Origin: Succinatimonas sp. CAG:777
Lineage (GTDB): Bacteria; Pseudomonadota; Gammaproteobacteria; Enterobacterales; Succinivibrionaceae
NCBI GenBank assembly: GCA_000431835.1
Contig: HF987951.1
Location: 11,721-44,514, forward strand
Direction of reading: 5' to 3'
Length of the DNA: 32,794 nt
Both the position numbers and the translations under genes were made by a program. Shown piece by piece: positions 8,356 through 15,536 of the stretch (its first letter is position 1; every line of letters begins with the position of its first letter). The notes beneath the pieces are model-generated. The model worked only from the letters and a program-made list of their open reading frames with translations, made no database searches and was not told the origin of the DNA.

Positions 8356-9453
8356 ATGGCTAAGAATTATAAAATTGCAGTACTAGCAGGTGATGGTATC
8401 GGTCCTGAGGTAATGAATGAGGCTTTAAAGGTTTTAGAAGCTGTTCAGAAAAAGTTTAACTTTACCTTAGAGTACAAAAAAGAGTTAGTTGGCGGTTGCG
8501 CTATCGATGCTTGCGGTACGCCACTACCTGAGCAGACCATGGATGCTTGTAAGTGGGCTGATGCAATTTTATTCGGATCTGTAGGTGGTCCTAAATGGAA
8601 TCACTTACCTACAGCAAAGCGTCCTGAAGCTGGTGCTCTTCTACCATTACGTAAGCAGTTTGGCCTGTTCTGTAACTTCCGTCCTGCAAAGATTTACCAG
8701 GGTTTAGGATCACTGTCTCCATTACGTGCTGATATTGCAATGCGCGGTTTTGATATGCTGTGCGTTCGTGAGCTTACTGGTGGTATCTACTTTGGTCAGC
8801 CTAAAGGCAGAGAAGGTACAGGTCCACAGGAAAAAGCTTTCGATACTGAGATCTACCACCGTTTTGAAATTGAAAGAATCGCTAAGATTGCTTTTGAAGC
8901 TGCTATGTTACGTAATAAGAAAGTAACCTCTGTTGATAAGTCAAACGTATTACAGAGTTCGGTTCTATGGCGTGAAGTTGTAACAGAGATGGCTAAGAAC
9001 TACCCTGAGGTTGAACTTGAGCACATCTATGTTGATAACGCTACTATGCAGTTAGTTAAGAACCCTGCTCAGTTTGACGTAATGCTATGTTCAAACATGT
9101 TCGGTGATATCTTATCAGACGAGTGCGCAATGATCACTGGTTCTATGGGCATGTTACCATCAGCTTCATTAGGTGAGGGCGGTTTCGGTCTATATGAGCC
9201 TGCAGGTGGTTCTGCTCCTGATATTGCAGGTAAGAACATTGCTAACCCTATTGCTCAAATCCTGTCAGCAGCTCTAATGCTTCGCTACTCTCTAAAAGAG
9301 TACGATGCAGCTAAATGCATTGAAGATGCTGTAGCTAAAGTACTAAAAGAAGGCTATCTGACTGGAGATCTAATGGAATCAGGTGCTTCACCTCGCCCTG
9401 CTCTATCTACATCAGAGATGGGTGACAAGATTGCCTCAGAGATCAATGGCTAA
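8356..9453 (+). CDS. leuB: 3-isopropylmalate dehydrogenase
   Basis: 365 residues, the usual length (E. coli 363). Oxidatively decarboxylates 3-isopropylmalate to 2-oxoisocaproate with NAD+. The N-terminus KIAVLAGDGIGPEVM is the family signature, followed by LFGSVGGPKW, the substrate-binding RELTGGIYFG, and the C-terminal GSAPDIAGKNIANP motif that binds NAD+. The aspartates of the metal site lie in the NMFGDILSDE region. It starts 2 bp after leuA, with AAGGAG inside the end of leuA about 12 nt upstream. In this operon the order leuA-leuB-leuC-leuD is the same as in E. coli. Confidence 0.97.
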   Translation: MAKNYKIAVLAGDGIGPEVMNEALKVLEAVQKKFNFTLEYKKELVGGCAIDACGTPLPEQTMDACKWADAILFGSVGGPKWNHLPTAKRPEAGALLPLRKQFGLFCNFRPAKIYQGLGSLSPLRADIAMRGFDMLCVRELTGGIYFGQPKGREGTGPQEKAFDTEIYHRFEIERIAKIAFEAAMLRNKKVTSVDKSNVLQSSVLWREVVTEMAKNYPEVELEHIYVDNATMQLVKNPAQFDVMLCSNMFGDILSDECAMITGSMGMLPSASLGEGGFGLYEPAGGSAPDIAGKNIANPIAQILSAALMLRYSLKEYDAAKCIEDAVAKVLKEGYLTGDLMESGASPRPALSTSEMGDKIASEING

Positions 9454-9486
9454 AAATAAATAAATTAGAACACATAGGTTTTAAAA

Positions 9487-10890
9487 ATGGGTAAAACACT
9501 TTATCAGAAAGTTTACGACAGTCATATTGTTTTCCAGCAGGAAGGCGAGCTGCCAACTCTGTATATTGATAGACAATTAGTCCATGAGGTAACCTCACCT
9601 CAGGCTTTTGCTGGTATTGAACAGGCAGGTCGTAAGCTACACCGTCCTGATTTGCACCTGGCAACTATGGATCATGACATTTCAACAAGATCACAGACCA
9701 TTGAAGCCTGCTCACCAATGGCTCAAGAGCAGATCAAAGCTTTAATGTCTAATACCAAGAAATTTGGTGTTAAGTTCTTTGGTTTTGGTGAAGAAAACCA
9801 AGGTGTTGTTCATATCATTGGACCACAGACCGGTTTTACACTGCCAGGCACTACATTAGTATGCGGTGACTCACACACAGCAACTCATGGCGCTTTTGGT
9901 GCTCTAGCTTTTGGTATCGGTACTTCTGAAGTTGAACACGTAATGGCAACTCAAACTCTAAAGCAGGGTCGTCTAAAGACCATGAAGATTGAGTGTACTG
10001 GTCGTCTGAAAAAAGGTTGCTACGCTAAAGACTTAATTCTGGCAATCATTGCTAAATTAACTACAGCAGGTGGTACTGGTTATGCTGTTGAATTCTGTGG
10101 TGAAGCAGTACGCGCTCTGTCTATGGAAGGCAGAATGACCTTGTCTAACATGGCTATCGAGTTTGGCGCAAAAGCAGGCATGATTGCCCCTGATGAGACT
10201 ACCTTTGAATATCTAAAAGGTAGACTATATACACCTAAAGGTAAAGATTTTGATGAAGCTGTAGAGTACTGGAAGACCTTAAAGTCTGACGATGATGCTG
10301 TATTTGATAAGACTGTTACTATCGATGCTTCAGCTTTGGAGCCTTATGTTACCTGGGGTACTAACCCAGGTCAGGGAGCACCTGTGACAGCAACAGTACC
10401 ATCACCTGATAATTACAGCGATCCTATCGTGTCTAAATCATGCAAGGATGCTCTTGAGTACATCGACTTAAAACCAGGTCAGAAGCTAATTGGTACTCCT
10501 GTTGATTATGTATTCATCGGTTCTTGCACTAACGGCAGAATTGAGGACTTTAGAGAAGCAGCTAAAGTTCTCAAGGGTCACAAGATTGCATCTAACATTC
10601 AGTTAGCTATTGCAGTTCCTGGTTCTGGCTGGGTTAAAAAGCAGGCTGAAAAGGAAGGATTGGATAAGATCTTTATCGATGCAGGTTTTGAGTGGAGACA
10701 GCCAGGTTGCTCAATGTGTCTTGCTATGAACGACGACAAGGCTCCAGCTGGCATTAGAGTTGCTTCAACCTCAAACCGTAACTTCGTAGGTCGTCAAGGT
10801 AAAGGCTCAAGAACTCATCTAATGAGCCCAGCTACTGCTGCAGCATGTGCAATCAAAGGCACTATCGCTGATGTAAGAGAATTTATCTAA
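9487..10890 (+). CDS. leuC: 3-isopropylmalate dehydratase, large subunit
   Basis: 467 residues (E. coli 466). Aconitase-type enzyme that with LeuD isomerises 2-isopropylmalate to 3-isopropylmalate. The three [4Fe-4S] ligands are present: Cys347 in GSCTNGR, and Cys408 and Cys411 in PGCSMCLAM. The N-terminal TLYQKVYDSHIV and the CGDSHTATHGAFGALAFGIGTSEVEHV stretch are typical of LeuC. The cluster makes the enzyme oxygen-sensitive, which suits an anaerobic or microaerobic lifestyle but is not diagnostic. The gap to leuB is 33 bp and to leuD 11 bp, so the genes are almost certainly co-transcribed. Confidence 0.97.
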   Translation: MGKTLYQKVYDSHIVFQQEGELPTLYIDRQLVHEVTSPQAFAGIEQAGRKLHRPDLHLATMDHDISTRSQTIEACSPMAQEQIKALMSNTKKFGVKFFGFGEENQGVVHIIGPQTGFTLPGTTLVCGDSHTATHGAFGALAFGIGTSEVEHVMATQTLKQGRLKTMKIECTGRLKKGCYAKDLILAIIAKLTTAGGTGYAVEFCGEAVRALSMEGRMTLSNMAIEFGAKAGMIAPDETTFEYLKGRLYTPKGKDFDEAVEYWKTLKSDDDAVFDKTVTIDASALEPYVTWGTNPGQGAPVTATVPSPDNYSDPIVSKSCKDALEYIDLKPGQKLIGTPVDYVFIGSCTNGRIEDFREAAKVLKGHKIASNIQLAIAVPGSGWVKKQAEKEGLDKIFIDAGFEWRQPGCSMCLAMNDDKAPAGIRVASTSNRNFVGRQGKGSRTHLMSPATAAACAIKGTIADVREFI

Positions 10891-10901
10891 GGGGATTATA
10901 A

Positions 10902-11516
10902 ATGCAGAAATTTACCGTACACAAGGGTGTTGCAGTACCTCTTGATTCAGCAAATATTGATACAGATCAGATCATTCCAAAGCAGTTCTTATTAGCTGTA
11001 GATAGAAATGGTTTTGGTGCTCACCTGTTTCATGACTGGAGATATTTAGATGATGCTGAAACAAAACCAAATCCTGAGTTTAACTTAAATAAACCAGAGT
11101 ACAAAGGTGCTACTATTCTAGTTGCTCGTGACAACTTCGGTAACGGCTCATCTAGAGAGCACGCTCCTTGGGCTTTAATGGGTTATGGTTTTAGAGCAGT
11201 TATCGCTCCTTCATTTGCAGATATCTTTTACAACAACTCTTTAGGTAATGGACTGTTACCTTTAAAGCTGTCAGCACAAGATGTTGATAAGATCTTTAAA
11301 GTACTAGAGGCAAAGCCTGGTACTAAAATTACTATCGATCTTGAAAAGATGACTGTAGATTGCGATAACCTACACTTTACTTTCACTTTAGATCCTTTCA
11401 GACGCCACTGCCTGTTAGAAGGCTTAGATGCAATTTCTTTGACCTTACAGCATGAAGATGAGATTAAAGAGTATGAGAGCAAAGTTCCGGCTTGGAGAGC
11501 TCACGGTACCGTTTAA
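10902..11516 (+). CDS. leuD: 3-isopropylmalate dehydratase, small subunit
   Basis: 204 residues (E. coli 201). Swivelling domain partner of LeuC; completes the isopropylmalate isomerase active site. Shows ANIDTDQIIPKQFL near the N-terminus, NFGNGSSREHAPWAL with the substrate-binding Ser-Arg, and the C-terminal DPFRRHCLLEGLDAISLTLQHEDEI typical of the bacterial LeuD type. AAGGGG precedes the ATG by 7-8 nt. It is the last gene of the leu operon, followed within 30 bp by an intrinsic terminator. Confidence 0.97.
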   Translation: MQKFTVHKGVAVPLDSANIDTDQIIPKQFLLAVDRNGFGAHLFHDWRYLDDAETKPNPEFNLNKPEYKGATILVARDNFGNGSSREHAPWALMGYGFRAVIAPSFADIFYNNSLGNGLLPLKLSAQDVDKIFKVLEAKPGTKITIDLEKMTVDCDNLHFTFTLDPFRRHCLLEGLDAISLTLQHEDEIKEYESKVPAWRAHGTV

Positions 11517-11542
11517 ATCTTTCGAGTAGTAGAGATTTAAGT

Positions 11543-11575
11543 AAAAGGTCCTGCTTTTTTGTAGGACCTTTTTAT
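11543..11575. terminator. Bidirectional intrinsic terminator after leuD
   Basis: AAAAGGTCCT (11543-11552) pairs with AGGACCTTTT (11563-11572), followed by TTT. The A-run on the left arm gives a U-run on the minus transcript, so it also serves the convergent TSCPD/nitroreductase unit. Confidence 0.88.
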
Positions 11576-11594
11576 TTTGAAGTGATTATACTGA

Positions 11595-11852
11595 CTATTT
11601 GACCTGCTCTGCTTTATAAGCTTCTTCTAGAGCATAAGTTAACTGATCTGCACAGGAAGTATTCTTGTTCTTGCAGAGATTTCCTCTTAAAATAGGAATG
11701 ATTTCATCAATATCATGATCTTTCACAAGCTTACCGATAGCTTTTAAATTACCATTACAGCCTCCTTCAAAAGCAACTGATTTAATCTTTTTGCCATCTA
11801 GCTCTACAAAGATCTTTTTACTGCATGTGCCTTGAGTTGTAAATTCAAACAT
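11595..11852 (-). CDS. Small four-cysteine TSCPD-domain protein (TIGR03905 type)
   Basis: 85 residues matching the compact TSCPD-domain family with four conserved cysteines: TQGTCSKK near residue 10, GGCNGNLKAIGKL near 32, then GNLCKNKNTSCADQLTYAL. The same fold occurs as the C-terminal domain of class II (B12-dependent) ribonucleotide reductases and in NrdJ-related proteins; the free-standing form has no established role that I can name. The cysteine pattern suggests metal or redox function (inference). AAGGAG precedes the ATG by 6 nt. It follows the nitroreductase gene by 17 bp on the same strand and probably shares its transcript. Confidence 0.88.
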   Translation of the reverse strand: MFEFTTQGTCSKKIFVELDGKKIKSVAFEGGCNGNLKAIGKLVKDHDIDEIIPILRGNLCKNKNTSCADQLTYALEEAYKAEQVK

Positions 11853-11869
11853 TTTGCTCCTTTTCTTAC

Positions 11870-12514
11870 TTAGTCCAGTGATGAAATAATAGTTTCTTTT
11901 GCTAATCTTGACTTAGGTCTTAGAGCATTAGAGTCATCTTTTCTGTAGCCTAAAGTTACAATGCCAACAGACTGTAAATTCGTATCTTTTAATCGAAGAA
12001 TTTCATCAGCTTTAGCAAAGTCCATACCTTCTATTGGTGTTGAGTCAATCCCCATTGAAGCAGCTCCATATAACAAAGCTGCCATTACAAGGTAAACCTG
12101 TTTTGCAGTCCACTGTGAAAAATCACCTAACTTCTCGTGCATCTGACCAAATTCCATACGGTGTGAGCCGATAGCCTCTTTTAGTTTAGGATCTCCAAAA
12201 CGACCGTCTTTGTCCTCTTGTTCAGTAAGTGCATCGTATTCATCTTTAGTCATCTTGGTTTTTGAACACAAAACGATAAAGTGAGAACAATCTCTTATTC
12301 TTGGGATATTAAAATCAGGAATTGCGGGTAAAATAAGATCTTTTGCTTTCTGTGTAGAACCTACATAAAAATGCCATGGTTGAATATTTACAGCTGATGG
12401 AGTAAGTCTTGCAATCTCAAGTAAGGTATCAATGTCTTTTTGTGAGATTTTTTTATCCTGATCGTAATGCTTAGTAGTGTAACGGTTTTTTGATATTTCT
12501 AAAAAGCTTTGCAT
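11870..12514 (-). CDS. nfsB: NfsB-like oxygen-insensitive NAD(P)H nitroreductase
   Basis: 214 residues (E. coli NfsB 217). FMN-dependent reductase acting on nitroaromatics, quinones and dihydropteridine in the cytoplasm. The alignment by eye with NfsB is good throughout: RYTTKHYD at the start (FMN phosphate-binding Arg), LTPSAVNIQPWHF around residues 37-49, the QEDKDGRF segment, WTAKQVYLVMAALLYGAASMGIDSTPIEGMD, and the C-terminal RPKSRL. AGAGGATC precedes the ATG. First gene of a two-gene minus-strand unit with the TSCPD protein. The native substrate is not certain, because NfsB-type enzymes are promiscuous. Confidence 0.9.
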   Translation of the reverse strand: MQSFLEISKNRYTTKHYDQDKKISQKDIDTLLEIARLTPSAVNIQPWHFYVGSTQKAKDLILPAIPDFNIPRIRDCSHFIVLCSKTKMTKDEYDALTEQEDKDGRFGDPKLKEAIGSHRMEFGQMHEKLGDFSQWTAKQVYLVMAALLYGAASMGIDSTPIEGMDFAKADEILRLKDTNLQSVGIVTLGYRKDDSNALRPKSRLAKETIISSLD

Positions 12515-12790
12515 GGATGTGATCCTCTTTTCAACCTGTCATTAAAACTACTTCATCATAACATCTAACGCTTAAGTTTTAGCTATGCTTTAACCTTATT
12601 ATTCTCAAATTGTCACGATTTTAATAATAGATGGGATAAATCAGTCAATTTGGAACAAAAAAACACAAACTAATTGAAAACTGAATACTATCATCATCAA
12701 TGTTGCAAAATTTCGTCAATTTAAATCTTATTAAAATTCAAAATGTTAAATAGATACATATTCACAAAAATTTGCGCTATATCACTATTT

Positions 12791-12804
12791 TGTAAACGTT
12801 TTCA
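12791..12804. promoter_or_regulatory. LacI/GalR-family operator upstream of galM
   Basis: TGTAAACGTTTTCA is a 14-bp CG-centred palindrome with a single mismatched pair, the classic shape bound by LacI/GalR/PurR-family repressors. It ends 21 bp before the -10 element at 12826 and so touches the -35 region, a position expected to give repression. Confidence 0.6.
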
Positions 12805-12825
12805 TTTATCTTATTTTCTTTACCA

Positions 12826-12831
12826 TATAAT
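12826..12831 (+). promoter_or_regulatory. -10 element of the galM promoter
   Basis: Perfect TATAAT, with no good -35 hexamer at 16-18 bp; the operator occupies that area. Predicted start near 12838, leaving a leader of about 37 nt to the chosen galM start. Confidence 0.5.
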
Positions 12832-12874
12832 TAGCATAGTAAAGGAATTAACAATAAGAAAATGGAAATTCACC

Positions 12875-13900
12875 ATGAATGAAAGCTATTCTTTAAATCC
12901 AAATTTAGAAACCATCTCTAACGCTAATGGCATGAGCGTTACCATTATGGACTGGGGTGCAACCATCATTTCTATGAAGGTTCCTGTAAAGAGCGAAGAA
13001 CCACGTGAAGTTTTACTCGGTGTAAAAGATCCTGCTGATTGGTATAAACAGTCATGCTTCTTTAATGCAACCATTGGTCGTTTCGCTAACCGTGTAGCAA
13101 ACTCTGAGTTTGAAATCGATGGCAAAAAATATAAGTTAAATTCTGGCGCACAGCACTGTCTTCACGGAGGCGTAGAAGGTTTTGATAAGCGCCGTTTCAA
13201 ACTTTTAGATAAGAGAGCTAATTCTCTTACCTACACCATTCATTCTCCTGATGGCGACATGGGATTCCCTGGTAACTTCGATTTAACCGTTGTCTTTACC
13301 GTAACTGATGACAATGAACTTGTTATGCAGTACACAGGAAAATGCGACCAGAAGTGCTATGCATGTATCACCAACCATGCCTACTTCAACTTAAACGGTC
13401 ACAACAGCTCAATTCTAAATCACACCATTAAGATGGATTCAACTGAGTTCTTACCTTTAGACGACACCTCAATTCCTACAGGTGAAGTTCGTAAGGTAGC
13501 AGGTGGTGCTTTTGACTTTACAAAAGAGAAGACCATCGGTCAGGACATTGGAAAAGATGACCAGATGAAAGCAAGTTTAGGTTATGATCACCCATTTTTA
13601 ATCGCTGGGGATTTGACAAAACCATTTATTAAGGTGACATCTGACGACAAGAAATTGTCTTTAGAAGTATCTTCAGATTACCCTGCATTCCAGTTATATA
13701 CTGCTAATTATGTAAATCATGGTGATAATAACATCACAGCCCGTGATGATGGAAAGGTTTATAAAGATCAGTGCGCTGTTTGTATTGAGCCTGAGTTCTA
13801 CCCTGATTGTCCTCACTTACAACAGTTTGCTGATGTAAATCCAATGGTAACTCCTGAGAAACAATTGCAGAAGACAATTATCTACAAGTTTTCAAACTAA
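12875..13900 (+). CDS. galM: Galactose mutarotase (aldose 1-epimerase)
   Basis: 341 residues from the chosen ATG (E. coli GalM 346). Interconverts alpha and beta anomers of galactose and glucose in the cytoplasm. Motifs: GRFANRVANSEF (Asn-Arg substrate contacts), the first catalytic histidine in GAQHCLHGGVEGF, the second in ITNHAYFNLNGH, and the catalytic base glutamate in CIEPEFYPDCPH. I chose 12875 because MNESYSLNPN aligns with family N-termini, and the frame upstream does not; the ribosome-binding site is weak. No galK, galT or galE lies nearby, so this is a stand-alone gene, but a LacI/GalR-type operator in its promoter points to sugar-responsive control. A strong terminator follows. Confidence 0.94.
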   Translation: MNESYSLNPNLETISNANGMSVTIMDWGATIISMKVPVKSEEPREVLLGVKDPADWYKQSCFFNATIGRFANRVANSEFEIDGKKYKLNSGAQHCLHGGVEGFDKRRFKLLDKRANSLTYTIHSPDGDMGFPGNFDLTVVFTVTDDNELVMQYTGKCDQKCYACITNHAYFNLNGHNSSILNHTIKMDSTEFLPLDDTSIPTGEVRKVAGGAFDFTKEKTIGQDIGKDDQMKASLGYDHPFLIAGDLTKPFIKVTSDDKKLSLEVSSDYPAFQLYTANYVNHGDNNITARDDGKVYKDQCAVCIEPEFYPDCPHLQQFADVNPMVTPEKQLQKTIIYKFSN

Positions 13901-13926
13901 AAATTTAAGCTAATCGTTCATATGTC

Positions 13927-13954
13927 ACGCCTGACTCTGTCAGGCGTTTTTTTT
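13927..13954 (+). terminator. Intrinsic terminator after galM
   Basis: ACGCCTGAC (13927-13935), loop TCT, GTCAGGCGT (13939-13947), then seven more T. GC-rich stem and T-run make a textbook rho-independent terminator. Confidence 0.95.
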
Positions 13955-14006
13955 GTGCAAATTTGAGCATAATCGATACATCTGTTTTATAAATTCTCTC
14001 CTGTGC

Positions 14007-14012
14007 TATAGT
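14007..14012 (+). promoter_or_regulatory. Candidate extended -10 of the TSUP permease gene
   Basis: TATAGT preceded by TG one base upstream (TGTGC-TATAGT), about 50 bp before the ATG at 14061; no good -35 element. Confidence 0.35.
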
Positions 14013-14060
14013 CCCCTGTGCTTAACTCATATTCAAATAATCAAGTGATCAGTATTTAAA

Positions 14061-14828
14061 ATGACTATAGATATCTACGTTTATCTTATTGTTTGCCCAT
14101 TTGTATTTTTATCTGGATTTGTAGATGCAATAGCAGGCGGAGGAGGACTCATTTCACTTCCAGCCTATTTTATTTCTGGTCTTCCAACTCATTTTGCTCT
14201 TGGTACTAATAAATTAAGTGCACTGCTAGGAACATCAATTACCACCTACAAATATGCAAAACTAGGCTACATTAACTTAAAAATGGCTGTAATTGGCGTT
14301 ATTTTTGCTTTTGTAGGATCGTCAATTGGAGCAAAGCTAGCACTGTTAGTTCCTGACAGAGAGTTTAAAATTGCCCTTCTATTCATATTGCCTCTTACAG
14401 CGTATTACCTCTTAAAAAACAGAAATTTTGGACAGGGATCTGAGAAGAAACTAAGTGAAGTTCTTGTCATTGCGCTGTGCTCATTAGTATCATTATTTGT
14501 AGGAATATATGACGGTATATATGGACCAGGAACAGGAACTTTCCTCTTAATAGGTTTTTGTAGCTTTGCCAACTTTACTTTAAAAAATGCTAATGGCTTA
14601 GCTAAAGCAGTAAATCTCACTACAAATTTTGCAGCTTTTACTGTTTTCTGTATCAACGATACTGTAGTTTTTACCTTAGGGCTTACAGCGGGTATTTTTA
14701 GTATTGCTGGTAACTACGTTGGAGCTAAATTCTTTGAAAAGAAAGGTGCTATCGGAACTAAACCCATCATGCTCTTTGTGATTGCAATCTTTATTATAAA
14801 GATCTGCTATGACCTATTTAGTGCTTAG
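14061..14828 (+). CDS. TauE/SafE-family (TSUP) membrane permease
   Basis: 255-residue integral membrane protein with about seven or eight hydrophobic segments. The TSUP family (formerly DUF81) moves sulfite, taurine-derived sulfonates, sulfolactate or related organic anions across the inner membrane. The two family repeats are visible: FLSGFVDAIAGGGGLISLPAY near the N-terminus with LGTNKLSALLGT, and the second-half copy GIYDGIYGPGTGTFLLIGF with NANGLAKAVNLTTN. No sulfur-oxidation or taurine genes lie next to it, so the substrate is unknown. The ribosome-binding site is weak. It is monocistronic between the galM terminator and a gene-poor region. Confidence 0.88.
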   Translation: MTIDIYVYLIVCPFVFLSGFVDAIAGGGGLISLPAYFISGLPTHFALGTNKLSALLGTSITTYKYAKLGYINLKMAVIGVIFAFVGSSIGAKLALLVPDREFKIALLFILPLTAYYLLKNRNFGQGSEKKLSEVLVIALCSLVSLFVGIYDGIYGPGTGTFLLIGFCSFANFTLKNANGLAKAVNLTTNFAAFTVFCINDTVVFTLGLTAGIFSIAGNYVGAKFFEKKGAIGTKPIMLFVIAIFIIKICYDLFSA

Positions 14829-14931
14829 TCATAAAACGTAAATCAAAACGCTTTAAACAACAGTATTCAGAAAAGACGTAGGCATTATTGTGAGTTACGC
14901 AATGAAATAATTTAGAATTTTTATATTTTTG

Positions 14932-14967
14932 AATAATGTGGTGACGAGGAACAGTCGCTGCATTATT
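14932..14967. repeat. Strong 14-bp hairpin of unknown role
   Basis: AATAATGTGGTGAC (14932-14945) folds onto GTCGCTGCATTATT (14954-14967) with an 8-nt loop; three of the 14 pairs are G-U if transcribed. No T-run follows on either strand, so it is not a standard terminator. Confidence 0.5.
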
Positions 14968-15063
14968 TAGAAAATTGAATTAAAATTTCATTATAGATAA
15001 AGGTAAAGTAGGTAATTACTTTCACACTTCACGAGTAATTCTGATTTACCATACAGGTTGAGC

Positions 15064-15108
15064 TCATAACAGTAAAACTAGTGTCGCTAAAATAATTAAA
15101 GTTTTCAT
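15064..15108 (-). CDS. Possible micro-ORF or relic of a small exported protein
   Basis: ATG preceded by AAGGATC at suitable spacing, encoding MKTLIILATLVLLL then TGA. The sequence looks like the beginning of a signal peptide or lipoprotein leader. Reading past the TGA gives only AQPVW before another stop, and a neighbouring frame continues for about 24 codons starting with cysteine. It may be a broken small secreted protein, a genuine hydrophobic peptide, or chance. Confidence 0.25.
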   Translation of the reverse strand: MKTLIILATLVLLL

Positions 15109-15397
15109 GATAGATCCTTAATTTTATTTAGAACCACTCACGCCTATATTGCATCATTATTTTATCTGTTCTCTAAAATAATTACTGGTTTTTAGTATTT
15201 TTAGAAGTTTGCTAAAAAAAACTACAGATAAAATTTACACAAACTACAGTTTTTGAATACTTGCAGCACCGTTCTGCTTAAATGAATTTTACTGATATTG
15301 GAATAAATTAAAATTTGCAACCGTTGATACTGCTATAAATTAATCAATTAAATTGCAAAAATTATGATTTTGAAAGATATGATGCAATGAAAAGATC

Positions 15398-15484
15398 TGG
15401 TGCCGGAGGTGGGAATCGAACCCACACGCTTTTAAGGGCGGCGGATTTTGAATCCGCTGCGTCTACCAATTCCGCCACTTCGGC
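15398..15484 (-). tRNA. tRNA-Leu (anticodon CAA)
   Basis: 87-nt class II tRNA with encoded CCA. The anticodon stem GCGGA/TCCGC encloses the loop TTCAAAA, anticodon CAA, reading the leucine codon TTG. The D-arm AATTGGTAGACGC, a long variable arm (CGCCCTTAAAAGCG) and the T-arm GTGGG-TTCGATT-CCCAC are all typical of bacterial tRNA-Leu. The acceptor stem pairs GCCGAAG with CTCCGGC, which leaves an A-C mismatch at the fifth pair. It lies 52 bp after lptG on the same strand and has its own promoter. Confidence 0.96.
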
Positions 15485-15497
15485 ACAGAATGGCACC

Positions 15498-15526
15498 ATT
15501 ATATAGATTGAAGCTTACTTTGTCAA
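15498..15526 (-). promoter_or_regulatory. Perfect sigma70 promoter of tRNA-Leu
   Basis: TTGACA (15526-15521), 17-bp spacer, TATAAT (15503-15498) on the minus strand, followed by a GC-rich discriminator (GGTGCC). Predicted start near 15491, 7 nt before the mature tRNA 5' end. Consensus strength and GC-rich discriminator are expected for a growth-rate-controlled stable RNA promoter. Confidence 0.88.
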
Positions 15527-15536
15527 AGCTCAATTT

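Larger units (their letters stand above)
12515..12874. other. Divergent region between the nitroreductase gene and galM
   Basis: 360 bp, AT-rich. The open frame of galM runs back to 12743, but this 44-codon extension (Phe/Ile/Tyr-rich) does not resemble mutarotase and is read as non-coding leader. The right part holds a LacI/GalR-type operator at 12791-12804 and a TATAAT at 12826-12831. I found no clear promoter for the nitroreductase gene. Confidence 0.6.
14829..15397. other. Gene-poor region downstream of tRNA-Leu
   Basis: 569 bp with no gene of normal size on either strand. It holds a long-stemmed hairpin (14932-14967), a 14-codon ORF with a good ribosome-binding site on the minus strand (15064-15108), and two direct copies of AAACTACAG (15219-15227 and 15241-15249). 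I see no integrase fragment or attachment-site repeat of the tRNA 3' end, so there is no direct sign of a resident island. Confidence 0.6.

Noticed and set aside
12743..12874. N-terminal extension of galM to an upstream ATG
   Set aside because: The 44 extra residues do not resemble mutarotases, and the operator and -10 element of the gene lie inside this stretch.
15219..15249. Two direct copies of AAACTACAG 22 bp apart
   Set aside because: Only two short copies with no third unit, so neither a CRISPR array nor a convincing iteron set.
15398..15420. tRNA-Leu 3' end as the attachment site of an integrated island
   Set aside because: No integrase gene and no repeated copy of the tRNA 3' end in the window.
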